64,000 nt of DNA from Arthrobacter sp. SLBN-100 (GCF_006715305.1 NZ_VFMY01000001.1:4278001-4342000); one strand, 5' to 3'; shown: positions 8,225 to 17,734, numbered from the stretch's first letter. Made by a program: numbers and translations. Notes: generated by a model not told the origin, from the sequence alone.

Positions 8225-8659
8225 ATGACAGATGCTCCGCGGCTGAACCGCCAGGTGTGCTTTGCGCTCTACTCCGCATCCCGTGCCGCCACTGCGGTCT
8301 ACCGACCGGTCCTCGAAGGGCTGGGCCTCACCTATCCGCAGTACCTGGTGATGCTGGTGCTGTGGGAAAGCGAGCCGCGCGGCGTGAAAGAACTGGGCGA
8401 AGAGCTCGGACTGGACTCGGGCACCCTGTCGCCCCTGCTCAAGCGCCTGGAATCGATGGGGCTGGTGGAGCGCCGGCGGTCCGGAGAGGACGAGCGCCGG
8501 GTCGCCATCCACCTGGCGCCGGCCGGCCGGGAGCTGAGCGGGAAGGCCGGCGCCATCCCGCAGCGGCTCGCGGACGCCGCGGGGCTGACAGCCCAAGAAC
8601 TTGACCAGCTGCGCGACACCCTGGGCCGCCTGACCGCAGCCCTGCACAACACGCTCTGA
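8225..8659 (+). CDS. ohrR: MarR family organic peroxide sensor OhrR
   Basis: A 144-residue MarR-type winged-helix repressor. The N terminus LNRQVCFALYSASRAATAVY carries the single reactive cysteine (about residue 10) in the context that defines OhrR; tyrosines of the sensing pocket (ALYSAS, LTYPQYL) are also present. The DNA-binding part is LKRLESMGLVERRRSGEDERR. It stands directly upstream of ohr and should release the operator when the cysteine is oxidised by organic hydroperoxides. The ATG at 8225 is preferred over an upstream GTG because of the -10 box six nt before it. Confidence 0.88.
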   Translation: MTDAPRLNRQVCFALYSASRAATAVYRPVLEGLGLTYPQYLVMLVLWESEPRGVKELGEELGLDSGTLSPLLKRLESMGLVERRRSGEDERRVAIHLAPAGRELSGKAGAIPQRLADAAGLTAQELDQLRDTLGRLTAALHNTL

Positions 8660-8715
8660 CACCACAACACGCTCTGACACCGCAGATTTCAACCCCACAA
8701 CAGGACGGAAACACC

Positions 8716-9144
8716 GTGAAATCCCTTTACACTGCCGAGGCGCTTGCCTCGGGCGAAGGCCGCGACGGCAATGCACGGACCAACGACGGTAAACTGGACG
8801 TCACCCTCGCCAGCCCCCTTGAGCTTGGCGGAACCGGCGAAGGCACCAACCCCGAACAGCTTTTCGCTGCCGGCTACGCCGCCTGCTTCCACTCCGCCCT
8901 CCGCTTGGTGGGCCGCAAGGAACGCGCGGACCTGACCGATTCGGCAGTGGCCGCCAAGGTGCACCTCGGACAGCTGGACACCGCCGGTTTCGGGCTGGCC
9001 GCCGAACTTGAGATCGCCCTGCCGGCACTGGACCTGGCCACCGCGGAGGCGTTGGTGGCCAAGGCCCATGAAATCTGCCCCTACTCCAACGCCACCCGCG
9101 GCAACATCACCGTGGACATCAAAATCCTGGAGTACGCCGCATGA
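8716..9144 (+). CDS. ohr: Organic hydroperoxide resistance protein Ohr
   Basis: A 142-residue Ohr/OsmC family thiol peroxidase that reduces organic hydroperoxides. The two redox cysteines are in YAACFHSAL (about residue 57) and CPYSNATRGN (about 121), with the usual glutamate and arginine context (NPEQLFAAGYAACF). It starts with GTG at 8716, 56 nt after ohrR, and its TGA overlaps the ATG of the next gene. The pair with OhrR makes the assignment firm. Confidence 0.95.
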   Translation: MKSLYTAEALASGEGRDGNARTNDGKLDVTLASPLELGGTGEGTNPEQLFAAGYAACFHSALRLVGRKERADLTDSAVAAKVHLGQLDTAGFGLAAELEIALPALDLATAEALVAKAHEICPYSNATRGNITVDIKILEYAA

Positions 9145-10160
9145 GCCATGCACCTCTTCCCGTCACCACCCGCGAAATCCAGCTGGCTTCCCGACCGAAG
9201 GGCCGCCCGGTCCCGGAGAACTTCCGGCTTGCCGAGTCCCGGCTGCCGGAACTCCAGGACGGCCAGATCCTGGTCCGCAACCTCTTTATGTCCGTCGATC
9301 CCTACATGCGGGGGCGCATGAATGACGTCAAGTCCTACTCCGCACCCTTCGCTTTGGATAAAGCGCTCGACGGCGGTGCCGTGGGGGAGGTGCTTGCCTC
9401 CCGTTCGGAGCGCCATCAGGAAGGTGACGTTGTGGTGCACCCCCTGGGCTGGCGCGAATACGCAGTGGTGGACGCTGCCGCAGCCACGCCCGCACGCACC
9501 GACCTCGCCCCCGCGTCCGCTTTCCTCGGTGCGTTGGGCATGACGGGGCTGACGGCATACGCCGGCCTGCTCAAGGTCGCAGAGTTCAAAGCCGGCGACG
9601 CCGTGTTCGTCTCGGGCGCGGCCGGCGCCGTGGGCTCACTGGTGGGCCAGATCGCCAAGGCCATGGGTGCGTCCCGCGTGATTGGTTCAGCGGGCACCCC
9701 TGCCAAGGTGGCCAGGCTGCTGGAACTCGGCTTTGACGCTGCCTTCGACTACCACGACGGGCCTGTCCTGGAGCAGCTGCAGAAGGCAGCCGGGCCAGCC
9801 GGCATCGATGTCTACTTCGACAATGTGGGCGGCGAACACCTTGAGGCCGCCCTGGCCACGCTCAACGTCGGCGGCCGAGTGGCGATGTGCGGCGCCATTG
9901 CCCAATACAACTCCACCGAGCCAACACCCGCACCACACAACCTGATGCTCGCCATCGGCAAGCAGCTCACCCTCAAGGGCTTCCTGGTGGGCGGCCAGCG
10001 GCAGCACGCTGCGGAGTTCGCCGAGAAGATGGCCGGCTGGCTCGCTGACGGCACGGTCCGCTACGACGAGACCATCGTGGACGGGCTCGAGAAAGCCCCG
10101 CGGGCCTTTATGGACCTGCTCGACGGCGCCAACACCGGCAAGATGCTGGTCCGCCTCTGA
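9141..10160 (+). CDS. NADP-dependent zinc-free MDR oxidoreductase (quinone / curcumin reductase type)
   Basis: A 339-residue medium-chain dehydrogenase/reductase of the prostaglandin/leukotriene reductase subgroup. It has the VDPYMRGRMND motif at about 53-63, the cofactor loop SGAAGAVGSLVGQIAK (about 155-170) and YFDNVGGEHLEAAL (about 227-240). No structural or catalytic zinc cysteines are visible. It would reduce enones or quinones with NADPH. Translation is coupled to ohr by an ATGA overlap, so it may act in the same stress response, for example on peroxide-derived reactive carbonyls (inference). Confidence 0.9.
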   Translation: MSHAPLPVTTREIQLASRPKGRPVPENFRLAESRLPELQDGQILVRNLFMSVDPYMRGRMNDVKSYSAPFALDKALDGGAVGEVLASRSERHQEGDVVVHPLGWREYAVVDAAAATPARTDLAPASAFLGALGMTGLTAYAGLLKVAEFKAGDAVFVSGAAGAVGSLVGQIAKAMGASRVIGSAGTPAKVARLLELGFDAAFDYHDGPVLEQLQKAAGPAGIDVYFDNVGGEHLEAALATLNVGGRVAMCGAIAQYNSTEPTPAPHNLMLAIGKQLTLKGFLVGGQRQHAAEFAEKMAGWLADGTVRYDETIVDGLEKAPRAFMDLLDGANTGKMLVRL

Positions 10161-10182
10161 CCGTTCTCCGGCAGCTGAACCA

Positions 10183-10215
10183 GTAAGGGGCCGCACCCAA
10201 GGTGCGGCCCCTTAC
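10183..10215. terminator. Strong hairpin terminator
   Basis: Perfect 15-bp arms (GTAAGGGGCCGCACC at 10183-10197, complement at 10201-10215) with loop CAA. It ends the ohrR-ohr-oxidoreductase unit; no T tract follows. Confidence 0.75.
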
Positions 10216-10415
10216 TCGTTGGTAACAACTTGTAAACGATCTCTGAAAAGCGGTCCGGGTGTGCTAGGGAGACGTGTCGCAGGCCACTAAAGTAGGTGCC
10301 ATCAGTGCGCTCCGGCGCAGTGCTGCGGGCTGTCAGTGAAAACAGAATTTCAATGCAGAAACGGACACTCATTGAATTCGAACCGTAGCGCCACTCTCTT
10401 CATCCTGGAGGAAAA

Positions 10416-11525
10416 TTGAAGAAATCACTGCGTGCACACATCAAGCGCGGTTCAACGGCCGGCCTGGCTACCGTCAGCGCCTCCGCCCTTCTGTTGACCG
10501 CCTGCGGCGCAGCCCCTGAAGCCGGAAGCACCTCGTCAGCCGGGGCCAGCGACTACACCGGCTGCATCGTCTCCGACTCCGGCGGATTCGATGACCAGTC
10601 CTTCAACCAGTCCTCCTACGAAGGGCTGAAGAAGAATGAGAAGGACCTGGGGATCAAAGTCAACCAGGCGGAGTCCAAAACCAACAACGACTTCGAACCG
10701 AACCTGCGCGCCATGGTCACCGCGGGCTGCGACCTCACCCTCACGGTGGGCTTCCTTCTCGGCGACGCCACCAAGCAGCAGGCAGAAGCCAACCCCGACA
10801 AACATTTCGCCATCATCGACTTCGCATACGACACCCCGGTCGCGAACGTCAAGCCGATCATCTACGACACCGCGCAGGCAGCCTTCCTAGCCGGCTACCT
10901 CGCGGCAGGCACCACCAAAACCGGGAAAGTGGCCACCTTCGGTGGCAAGAACATCCCCACGGTCACCATCTTCATGGATGGCTTCGCTGACGGCGTGAAG
11001 TACTACAACAAGCAGAAGGGCAAGGACGTCCAACTCCTTGGCTGGAACAAGGAGGCCCAGGACGGGACGTTCACCGGCGACTTCGAAAAGCAGGACGTGG
11101 GCAAGCAGGTCACCCAGAACTTCCTGGACCAGGGCGCCGATATCGTGCTGCCCGTCGCCGGGTCGACCAGCAAGGGCGCGGGGGCGGCGCTGAAGGATGC
11201 CAAGGCCGCCGGCAAGGACGTCAAGCTGATCTGGGTCGACTCCGACGGCTACCTGACCGCCCCTGACTACAAGGACATTATGCTGTCGTCCGTCATAAAG
11301 ACGATGGACGAGGCCGTGGAGGCCGTGGTCAAGGATGACACGGAAGGAAAGTTCAGCAACACGCCCTACGTTGGCACCCTGGCCAACGACGGTGTGCAGT
11401 TGGCCCCCTTCCACGATCTCGATTCGCAGGTCCCTGCCGAGCTCAAGTCCGAGCTGGAGCAGATCAAGAAGGACATTGTGGACGGCAAGCTGAAAGTCGA
11501 GTCCAAGGCAAGCCCGAAGTACTGA
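10416..11525 (+). CDS. BMP family nucleoside-binding lipoprotein (PnrA / NupN type)
   Basis: A 369-residue surface lipoprotein. A signal peptide ends in the lipobox LLTAC (cysteine near residue 31). The mature part has family marks: ASDYTGCIVSDSGGFDDQSFNQSSYEGL, VGFLLGDATKQQAEANPD, FLAGYLAAGTTKTGKVATFGG and VDSDGY. BMP proteins of this type bind purine and pyrimidine nucleosides for ABC import, and the neighbours (ATPase, two permeases, cdd, deoA, add) support that ligand class. The TTG start at 10416 has GGAGG five nt upstream. A terminator-like hairpin separates it from the transporter genes, which would let the binding protein be made in excess. Confidence 0.9.
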   Translation: MKKSLRAHIKRGSTAGLATVSASALLLTACGAAPEAGSTSSAGASDYTGCIVSDSGGFDDQSFNQSSYEGLKKNEKDLGIKVNQAESKTNNDFEPNLRAMVTAGCDLTLTVGFLLGDATKQQAEANPDKHFAIIDFAYDTPVANVKPIIYDTAQAAFLAGYLAAGTTKTGKVATFGGKNIPTVTIFMDGFADGVKYYNKQKGKDVQLLGWNKEAQDGTFTGDFEKQDVGKQVTQNFLDQGADIVLPVAGSTSKGAGAALKDAKAAGKDVKLIWVDSDGYLTAPDYKDIMLSSVIKTMDEAVEAVVKDDTEGKFSNTPYVGTLANDGVQLAPFHDLDSQVPAELKSELEQIKKDIVDGKLKVESKASPKY

Positions 11526-11535
11526 CCCTGCATAG

Positions 11536-11584
11536 AGCGCCACCGCCCGGCTGGTCGATGACCGGCCGGGCGGTGGCGCTTTTT
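11536..11584 (+). terminator. Hairpin plus T run after the binding-protein gene
   Basis: AGCGCCACCGCCCGG (11536-11550) pairs perfectly with 11566-11580 and is followed by five T residues. It is a rho-independent terminator or attenuator inside the nucleoside block. Confidence 0.8.
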
Positions 11585-11703
11585 GCTGCTGCCTGCCACT
11601 TTTGGGCCACCGCCCGTTAATCCCAGGACTGCAACCACTAGGCTGGTGCTGCAGCCACATATCCCGTCCGGTCGATCACCGGACGCTTCGAGATTGGTCA
11701 GAG

Positions 11704-13299
11704 TTGAAACTTGAACTCAGAGGGATCACTAAACGCTTCGGGACCCTGCTCGCCAACGATCACATCGATGTGGTGGTTGAACCCGGGCAGATCCACTGCC
11801 TGCTGGGGGAGAACGGGGCCGGAAAATCCACCCTCATGAATGTGCTGTACGGCCTTTATGAGCCGTCCGGGGGTGAAATCCTCGTTGATGGCAAGGCTGT
11901 TTCCTTCCGCGGCCCCGGTGACGCCATGGCCTCCGGAATCGGCATGGTGCACCAGCACTTTATGCTGGTCCCCGTCTTCACCGTTGCCGAGAACGTGGCC
12001 CTCGGGGCCGAACCCACCAAGGCCGGCGGTTTCCTCAACCTGGATGAGACACGGCGCCGGATCAAGGAGATCTCGGACCAGTACGGCTTCGATGTCGATC
12101 CCGACGCCCTGGTGGAGGACCTGCCGGTGGGCGTCCAGCAGCGCGTGGAAATCATCAAGGCGCTGGTCCGGAACGCCAAGGTCCTGATCCTGGACGAACC
12201 CACTGCTGTGCTGACGCCCCAGGAAACGGACGAACTGCTGGACATCATGCGCCAGCTTAAGGCCGGCGGGACGTCCATTGTCTTTATTTCGCACAAGCTG
12301 CGGGAAGTGAAGGAAGTCTCGGATACCATCACGGTGATCCGGCACGGAAAGGTGGTGGGCACGGCCGATTCCGGCACCCCCATCGCAGAGCTCGCCTCCA
12401 TGATGGTGGGCCGCGCCGTCAGCCTGAACCTGGACAAGGCGCCCGCCCAGCCGAAGGAAAAGACCTTCGAAGTCCGCGACCTGACCGTCATCGCCCCCAA
12501 CGGCCACCACGTGGTAAACGGCCTCAGCTTTGACATTGCCCGCGGCGAAATCCTGGCAGTGGCCGGTGTGCAGGGCAACGGCCAGACCGAACTCACCGAG
12601 GCGATCCTCGGCCTCCAGGACCGTGTTTCGGGTTCCATCAGGCTCGACGGCAAGGAGCTGCTCGGCCGGTCGGTCAAGGAAGTCCTGAAGGCCGGCGTCG
12701 GATTCGTGCCGGAAGACCGCAAGGTGGACGGGCTGGTGGGCACTTTCTCGGTGGCCGAGAACCTGGTCCTGGACCTCTATGACAAGCCCCCGTTCGCGAA
12801 GGGCATCAGCATGAGCCCGGCGAAGATTCTGGAGAACGCCAAGGAGCGCATCGGCGAATTCGACGTGCGGACGCCGTCGGCGGTTGCCGCCGCCGGTACC
12901 CTCTCCGGCGGCAACCAGCAGAAAGTGGTGATGGCGCGCGAGCTGTCCCGCCCGCTGCGCCTGTTCATCGCCTCCCAGCCCACCCGCGGCGTGGACGTGG
13001 GCTCCATTGAGTTCCTGCACCGCCGGATCGTGGCCGAGCGCGACCAGGGGACGCCGGTAATGATCATCTCGACGGAGCTGGACGAGGTGATGGAACTGGC
13101 CGACCGCATTGCAGTGCTTTACAAAGGCAAGCTGGTGGGCATTGTGCCGGCCGGCACCGGCCGTGACGTCCTGGGCCTCATGATGGCGGGAATCCCGCCG
13201 GAGGAACACGCCCGCACGTCGGCCCAGGGCTCGGGCCAGGCCTCCACAGCTTCTGCCACGGCCTCCACTTCCGACGCCGAAGGAGGCGAGAATGTCTGA
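11704..13299 (+). CDS. Nucleoside ABC transporter ATP-binding protein (two fused ATPase domains)
   Basis: A 531-residue cytoplasmic ATPase with two nucleotide-binding domains. Domain 1 has Walker A GENGAGKST (about 34-42) and Walker B VLILDEPTAVLTP; domain 2 has a degenerate P-loop AGVQGNGQTE and the signature LSGGNQQKV (about 399-407) before ASQPTRGVD. This is the RbsA/MglA/NupO layout used by nucleoside transporters. The TTG at 11704 (MKLELRGITKRFG) is the likely start, since the family begins just before the first strand; an upstream ATG at 11602 lies only about 20 nt beyond the terminator. The permease gene overlaps its end by 8 nt. Confidence 0.9.
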   Translation: MKLELRGITKRFGTLLANDHIDVVVEPGQIHCLLGENGAGKSTLMNVLYGLYEPSGGEILVDGKAVSFRGPGDAMASGIGMVHQHFMLVPVFTVAENVALGAEPTKAGGFLNLDETRRRIKEISDQYGFDVDPDALVEDLPVGVQQRVEIIKALVRNAKVLILDEPTAVLTPQETDELLDIMRQLKAGGTSIVFISHKLREVKEVSDTITVIRHGKVVGTADSGTPIAELASMMVGRAVSLNLDKAPAQPKEKTFEVRDLTVIAPNGHHVVNGLSFDIARGEILAVAGVQGNGQTELTEAILGLQDRVSGSIRLDGKELLGRSVKEVLKAGVGFVPEDRKVDGLVGTFSVAENLVLDLYDKPPFAKGISMSPAKILENAKERIGEFDVRTPSAVAAAGTLSGGNQQKVVMARELSRPLRLFIASQPTRGVDVGSIEFLHRRIVAERDQGTPVMIISTELDEVMELADRIAVLYKGKLVGIVPAGTGRDVLGLMMAGIPPEEHARTSAQGSGQASTASATASTSDAEGGENV

Positions 13300-14665
13300 C
13301 AAGCATCCCCCCAGGCACGCGGCCGGCGAACCCGCCCCCGAAGCCCGCGAAGCAGCCCCCGCGGAGGACCTGACTGCCGCCGTCGTCTCCGTTGATACCG
13401 CCGGCGGCGCCATGGAGCCTTCAGCCGTCCCTGCCACTGCCCAGAGCGGGCAGCTGCCGGGCGGCCCGGACACCGTGCTCCGCAGGATCTTCACTGGCGG
13501 CGGCATGGTCTCGGTTCTCGCCGTACTGCTTGCCCTCATTATCGGCGGGCTCCTGATTGCCAGCACCGACAAACAGGTGGCCACCACCTCCACCTACCTC
13601 TTCGCCCGCCCTACTGACTTCCTCTCAGCAGTGTGGAACGCTGCCACCCGGTCCTACATCGCCTTGTTCCAGGGCTCGGTCTTCAACCCCCGGGGCAACA
13701 GCCTTGCCGCACAGTTCGCGCCGTTTATGGAGACGCTCACCATCGCCACACCGCTCATTACGGCCGGCCTCGGCGTCGCGCTGGCCTTCCGTGCGGGACT
13801 GTTCAACATCGGCGCCCAGGGGCAGATCATCGTGGCCGGCATCCTGGCCGCCTGGATAGGCTTCGCGCTCCACCTGCCCCTGGGCCTGCACCTGCTGCTG
13901 GTCCTGCTGGCCGGCATCATCGGCGGCGCCTTCTGGGGCGGACTCGTGGGCGTCCTCAAGGCACGGACCGGCGCCCACGAGGTCATCCTCACCATCATGT
14001 TCAACTACATCGCGCTGTACTTCCTGCGGTTCCTGCTGAACACGCCGGCCTTCCAGCGGCCGGGGGAGACCAACCCCATCTCGCCCATCCTGGACCCCAG
14101 CGCCGTCTACCCGCAGATCTTCGGCACCCAGTACCGCCTGCACCTCGGTTTCCTGCTGGCCATCGCAGCCACCGTCCTGGTCTGGTGGCTGCTGAACCGC
14201 TCCACCGTGGGCTTCGAGTTCCGGGCCGTCGGCGCCAACCCCAAGGCCGCCCAGACCGCCGGCATCAACGTCTCCCGCTCCACCATCCTCGTGATGGCCA
14301 TCGCCGGCGGGCTGGCCGGTATGTCCGGCGTGGCCCAGGTGGCGGGCACCGAGAAAGTCCTGACCGACGGCGTGGCGGCCACCTACGGCTTCGACGCCAT
14401 CACCGTCGCCCTGCTGGGACGTTCGACGCCGTGGGGCACCTTCGCTGCCGGCCTCCTGTTCGGCGCCTTCCGCGCGGGAGCCGTCCAGATGCAGATCCAG
14501 ACCGGAACCCCCATCGACATCGTCCTGGTGGTCCAGGCCCTGATCGTGCTCTTTATCGCGGCGCCCCCCCTGGTCCGGGCCGTTTTCGGCCTGAACCCGC
14601 GGCGCAAGAAGCCGGCCCGCACCGCCAAATCCCGTAAGGCAGCAACTACCGGAGGTGCAGCATGA
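13292..14665 (+). CDS. Nucleoside ABC transporter permease 1
   Basis: A 457-residue inner-membrane permease of the BPD_transp_2 family. About 70 hydrophilic residues rich in Pro and Ala precede the first helix (MVSVLAVLLALIIGGLLIAS). Further helices include ITAGLGVALAFRAGLFNIGAQGQ, the region that contacts the ATPase, and ARTGAHEVILTIMFNYIALY. Its C-terminal tail is basic (RRKKPARTAKSRK). It forms a pair with the next permease; together with the ATPase and lipoprotein they make a nucleoside importer like B. subtilis NupNOPQ. Confidence 0.9.
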   Translation: MSDKHPPRHAAGEPAPEAREAAPAEDLTAAVVSVDTAGGAMEPSAVPATAQSGQLPGGPDTVLRRIFTGGGMVSVLAVLLALIIGGLLIASTDKQVATTSTYLFARPTDFLSAVWNAATRSYIALFQGSVFNPRGNSLAAQFAPFMETLTIATPLITAGLGVALAFRAGLFNIGAQGQIIVAGILAAWIGFALHLPLGLHLLLVLLAGIIGGAFWGGLVGVLKARTGAHEVILTIMFNYIALYFLRFLLNTPAFQRPGETNPISPILDPSAVYPQIFGTQYRLHLGFLLAIAATVLVWWLLNRSTVGFEFRAVGANPKAAQTAGINVSRSTILVMAIAGGLAGMSGVAQVAGTEKVLTDGVAATYGFDAITVALLGRSTPWGTFAAGLLFGAFRAGAVQMQIQTGTPIDIVLVVQALIVLFIAAPPLVRAVFGLNPRRKKPARTAKSRKAATTGGAA

Positions 14666-15987
14666 GCACAACAGTTTCGTCGCCCCGCCCGGGAACACCG
14701 CAGCCGAATAACGCATCGGCGGACACCGGTCCAGCAACAGTCTCCGTCAAACCGGTGACCTGGCGGACCCCGATCCTGCTCACCGCCTTCGGACTGATCG
14801 CCCTGGTCCTTTTCGGCCTGATGGCGCCCAACCAGACCGCCAGCTTCGGGATCTCCACCAGCGAGGACTTCTTCCAGCTCCCGGCCCTGCAGGTGAACGC
14901 CTTTGCCGGCGGCATCGTCCTCTCCGTCCTGCTCCTGGGACTCGCCGGCTATGCCGTGTACCTCAAGACCAAGGGCAGGCCGGCTCCGGGCTGGCTGACG
15001 GTGGCCTTCATCGTCCTGTTCGTGACCGCGTTCCTCATCTGGGTTGTGGGCGGAGCCCGTACCCCGAACATTTCCCTGGCCGGCCTCGTCGCCGGGTCCG
15101 TCACCCTCGCCGTCCCGCTGGTCTTCGGTTCTTTGTCCGGCGTCCTGTGTGAGCGGGTGGGCGTGGTGAACATCGCCATTGAGGGCCAGCTCCTGGGCGG
15201 CGCCTTCACCGCCGCCATCGTGGCCAGCATGACGCAGAACCCCTTCATCGGGCTGGCGGCCGCCGCAGTGGCGGGAGCCGTGGTGTCCATGGTGCTGGCG
15301 CTGTTCAGCATCAAATACCTCGTCAACCAGATCATCGTGGGCGTCGTGCTGAACGTCCTGGTCTCCGGGGTCACGGGCTTCCTCTTCAGCACCGTGATGC
15401 AGGCCAACAAGGCCCAGTTCAATTCGCCTCCCGGGCTGGACATCATCGAGATTCCCGTCCTGTCCAGCATCCCGGTCATCGGGCCCATCCTGTTCCGCCA
15501 GTCTTTGGTGGGATACCTGATGTACATCGCCGTCCTGGTGGTCTGGGTAGGCCTGTTCAAGACCCGATGGGGCCTGCGGGTGCGGGCCGTGGGTGAGCAC
15601 CCGCAGGCAGCGGATACGCTCGGCATCAACGTCAACGCCACCCGGTTCTGGAACGTCACCCTGGGCGGGGCCGTGGCCGGCATCGGCGGGTCCTTCTTCA
15701 CCCTGGTGGCGATCGACAGCTTCACCAAGGAAATCTCCGGCGGACGCGGCTTCATTGCGCTGGCCGCCCTGATCTTCGGCCGCTGGAACCCGATCGGCGC
15801 CTTCTTCGCCGCGCTATTGTTCGGGTTCGCGGACAACCTGCAGAGCATCGTGACCATCATCGGCACCCCGGTACCCAGCCAGTTCATGGCCATGCTGCCG
15901 TACCTGGTGACGGTCCTGGCCGTGGCCGGGCTGGTAGGCAGGTCCCGGGGCCCGGCTGCCAGCGGCATTCCCTATGTCAAGGGCTGA
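14662..15987 (+). CDS. Nucleoside ABC transporter permease 2
   Basis: A 441-residue membrane protein of the same family as the preceding gene. It has SLSGVLCERVGVVNIAIEGQLL (the NIAIEG segment is characteristic), TRWGLRVRAVGEHPQAADTLGINV and GGRGFIALAALIFGRWNP. The ATG at 14662 overlaps the preceding stop (ATGA), which indicates coupled translation and a heterodimeric permease. A short cytoplasmic Pro/Thr-rich N terminus precedes the first helix. Confidence 0.92.
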   Translation: MSTTVSSPRPGTPQPNNASADTGPATVSVKPVTWRTPILLTAFGLIALVLFGLMAPNQTASFGISTSEDFFQLPALQVNAFAGGIVLSVLLLGLAGYAVYLKTKGRPAPGWLTVAFIVLFVTAFLIWVVGGARTPNISLAGLVAGSVTLAVPLVFGSLSGVLCERVGVVNIAIEGQLLGGAFTAAIVASMTQNPFIGLAAAAVAGAVVSMVLALFSIKYLVNQIIVGVVLNVLVSGVTGFLFSTVMQANKAQFNSPPGLDIIEIPVLSSIPVIGPILFRQSLVGYLMYIAVLVVWVGLFKTRWGLRVRAVGEHPQAADTLGINVNATRFWNVTLGGAVAGIGGSFFTLVAIDSFTKEISGGRGFIALAALIFGRWNPIGAFFAALLFGFADNLQSIVTIIGTPVPSQFMAMLPYLVTVLAVAGLVGRSRGPAASGIPYVKG

Positions 15988-15991
15988 CACC

Positions 15992-16399
15992 GTGGCCGAT
16001 GCAAAGGACCTGGACTGGGCCGCGCTGGAGGCTGCGGCCGTCGCAGCGATGCAGCACGCCTACGTTCCGTACTCGAAGTTCCCGGTGGGGGCGGCAGCAC
16101 TCACCGAGGACGGGCGGATCGTCAGCGGCTGCAACGTGGAAAACGCCAGTTACGGGTTGACCCTGTGCGCCGAATGCGCACTGGTGGGCAACCTGCACAT
16201 GACCGGCGGCGGACTGCTCCGGGCGTTCTACTGTGTGGACGGCAACGGCGGGGTCCTGATGCCCTGCGGACGCTGCCGCCAGCTGCTCTACGAATTCCGG
16301 GCGCCGGGCATGGAACTCATGACCACCCAAGGCATCAAGACCATGGACCAGGTGCTGCCCGACGCCTTCGGTCCCGAACACCTGGAGGAAACCCGGTGA
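15992..16399 (+). CDS. cdd: Cytidine deaminase
   Basis: About 135 residues; deaminates cytidine and deoxycytidine to uridine and deoxyuridine. The zinc and proton-shuttle motifs are CAECAL (cysteine and glutamate of the C-A-E signature) and PCGRCRQ, with NVENASYGLTLC before them. I prefer the GTG at 15992, with AAGGG eight nt upstream; an ATG at 15974 would overlap the permease by 14 nt and add six residues. It lies in an operon after the transporter and before deoA, so imported pyrimidine nucleosides can be used at once. Confidence 0.95.
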   Translation: MADAKDLDWAALEAAAVAAMQHAYVPYSKFPVGAAALTEDGRIVSGCNVENASYGLTLCAECALVGNLHMTGGGLLRAFYCVDGNGGVLMPCGRCRQLLYEFRAPGMELMTTQGIKTMDQVLPDAFGPEHLEETR

Positions 16400-17727
16400 C
16401 AGACACCCGCGCAGCGAACAACAAAGCCGAGGCGTTCGACGCCGTCGACATCATCCGCATCAAGCGGGACAAAGGCACCCTCAGCCCCGAACAGATCGAC
16501 TGGACCATCGATGCCTACACCCGGGGGGTCATCGCCGACGAGCAGATGGCTGCCCTGAACATGGCCATCCTGCTCAACGGCATGAACCGGATCGAAATCG
16601 CCCGTTGGACGGCCGCCATGATCGCGTCCGGGGAGCGGATGGACTTCTCCAGCCTGCGCCGGCCGGACGGGGGCCTGAAGTACACCTCGGACAAACACTC
16701 CACCGGAGGCGTTGGGGACAAGATCACCCTGCCGCTGGCGCCGCTGGTGGCGGTCTTCGGTGTTGCCGTTCCCCAACTCTCCGGCCGGGGACTGGGCCAC
16801 ACCGGCGGCACCCTGGACAAGCTGGAAGCCATTCCCGGCTGGCGGGCCAACCTCAGCAACGAGCAAATACTGGCCCAGCTCCAGGACGTTGGCGCCGTCA
16901 TCTGCGCCGCGGGTGCCGGCCTGGCCCCCGCCGACAAAAAGCTCTATGCACTGCGCGACGTCACCGGCACCGTGGAGGCGATTCCGCTCATTGCCTCCTC
17001 GATCATGAGCAAAAAGATTGCCGAAGGGACCGGCTCGCTGGTCCTGGACGTCAAGGTGGGCAGTGGTGCGTTCATGAAGGATGAACCCAGGGCCCGCGAG
17101 CTTGCCGAGACCATGGTGGCCCTGGGCAAGGACGCCGGGGTCAACACCGTGGCCCTCCTTACGAACATGGACACGCCGCTGGGGCTCACTGCGGGCAATG
17201 CCATTGAGGTGGAGGAATCCGTGGAGGTACTCGCCGGCGGCGGTCCTGAAGACGTAGTGGAGCTGACCGTCAGGCTGGCCGAGGAAATGCTCGCCTGCGC
17301 AGGGGTGCATGACGCCGATCCGGCAGCCGCCCTCAAGGACGGCCGCGCCATGGACGTCTGGAACCGCATGATCGAGTCGCAGGGCGGAGACCCGCGGGCC
17401 AAGCTGCCGCTAGCCCGGGAATCCGAGGTGGTCTACGCGCCGGCGGACGGGGTACTGGTGGAACTGGACGCCTTGGCCGTGGGCGTGGCTGCATGGCGGC
17501 TGGGCGCCGGACGGGCCCGCAAGGAGGACGTTGTCCAGGCAGGCGCAGGCGTGCGGTTGCACGCTAAGCCAGGCGCTTTGGTCCGCGCGGGCGAACCGCT
17601 GATGACCCTGCTGACCGACACCCCGGAGCGTTTTGCGCGGGCAAAGGAAGCGCTGGAGCACGCGGTGGTTATTGCACCCGAGGGAGCGCGGCCGGCGCAG
17701 CGGCTGATCATCGACCGAATAGCATAG
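16396..17727 (+). CDS. deoA: Thymidine phosphorylase
   Basis: A 443-residue pyrimidine nucleoside phosphorylase that splits thymidine or deoxyuridine into base and deoxyribose 1-phosphate. The family signature is SGRGLGHTGGTLDKLEAIPG (about 127-146), with the phosphate-binding KHSTGGVGDK (about 96-105) and VGSGAFMK. The GTG start at 16396 overlaps the cdd stop as GTGA, so the genes are translationally coupled. The length is normal for the family. Confidence 0.95.
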   Translation: MTDTRAANNKAEAFDAVDIIRIKRDKGTLSPEQIDWTIDAYTRGVIADEQMAALNMAILLNGMNRIEIARWTAAMIASGERMDFSSLRRPDGGLKYTSDKHSTGGVGDKITLPLAPLVAVFGVAVPQLSGRGLGHTGGTLDKLEAIPGWRANLSNEQILAQLQDVGAVICAAGAGLAPADKKLYALRDVTGTVEAIPLIASSIMSKKIAEGTGSLVLDVKVGSGAFMKDEPRARELAETMVALGKDAGVNTVALLTNMDTPLGLTAGNAIEVEESVEVLAGGGPEDVVELTVRLAEEMLACAGVHDADPAAALKDGRAMDVWNRMIESQGGDPRAKLPLARESEVVYAPADGVLVELDALAVGVAAWRLGAGRARKEDVVQAGAGVRLHAKPGALVRAGEPLMTLLTDTPERFARAKEALEHAVVIAPEGARPAQRLIIDRIA

Positions 17728-17734
17728 GGGTCCT

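Noticed and set aside
11698..13593. A 631-codon antisense frame over the nucleoside ABC ATPase
   Set aside because: Same reason; the plus-strand protein has all ABC motifs.
13625..14737. Antisense frame over permease 1
   Set aside because: Composition is Gly/Asp/Gln-rich as expected from reversed hydrophobic codons; not a real protein.
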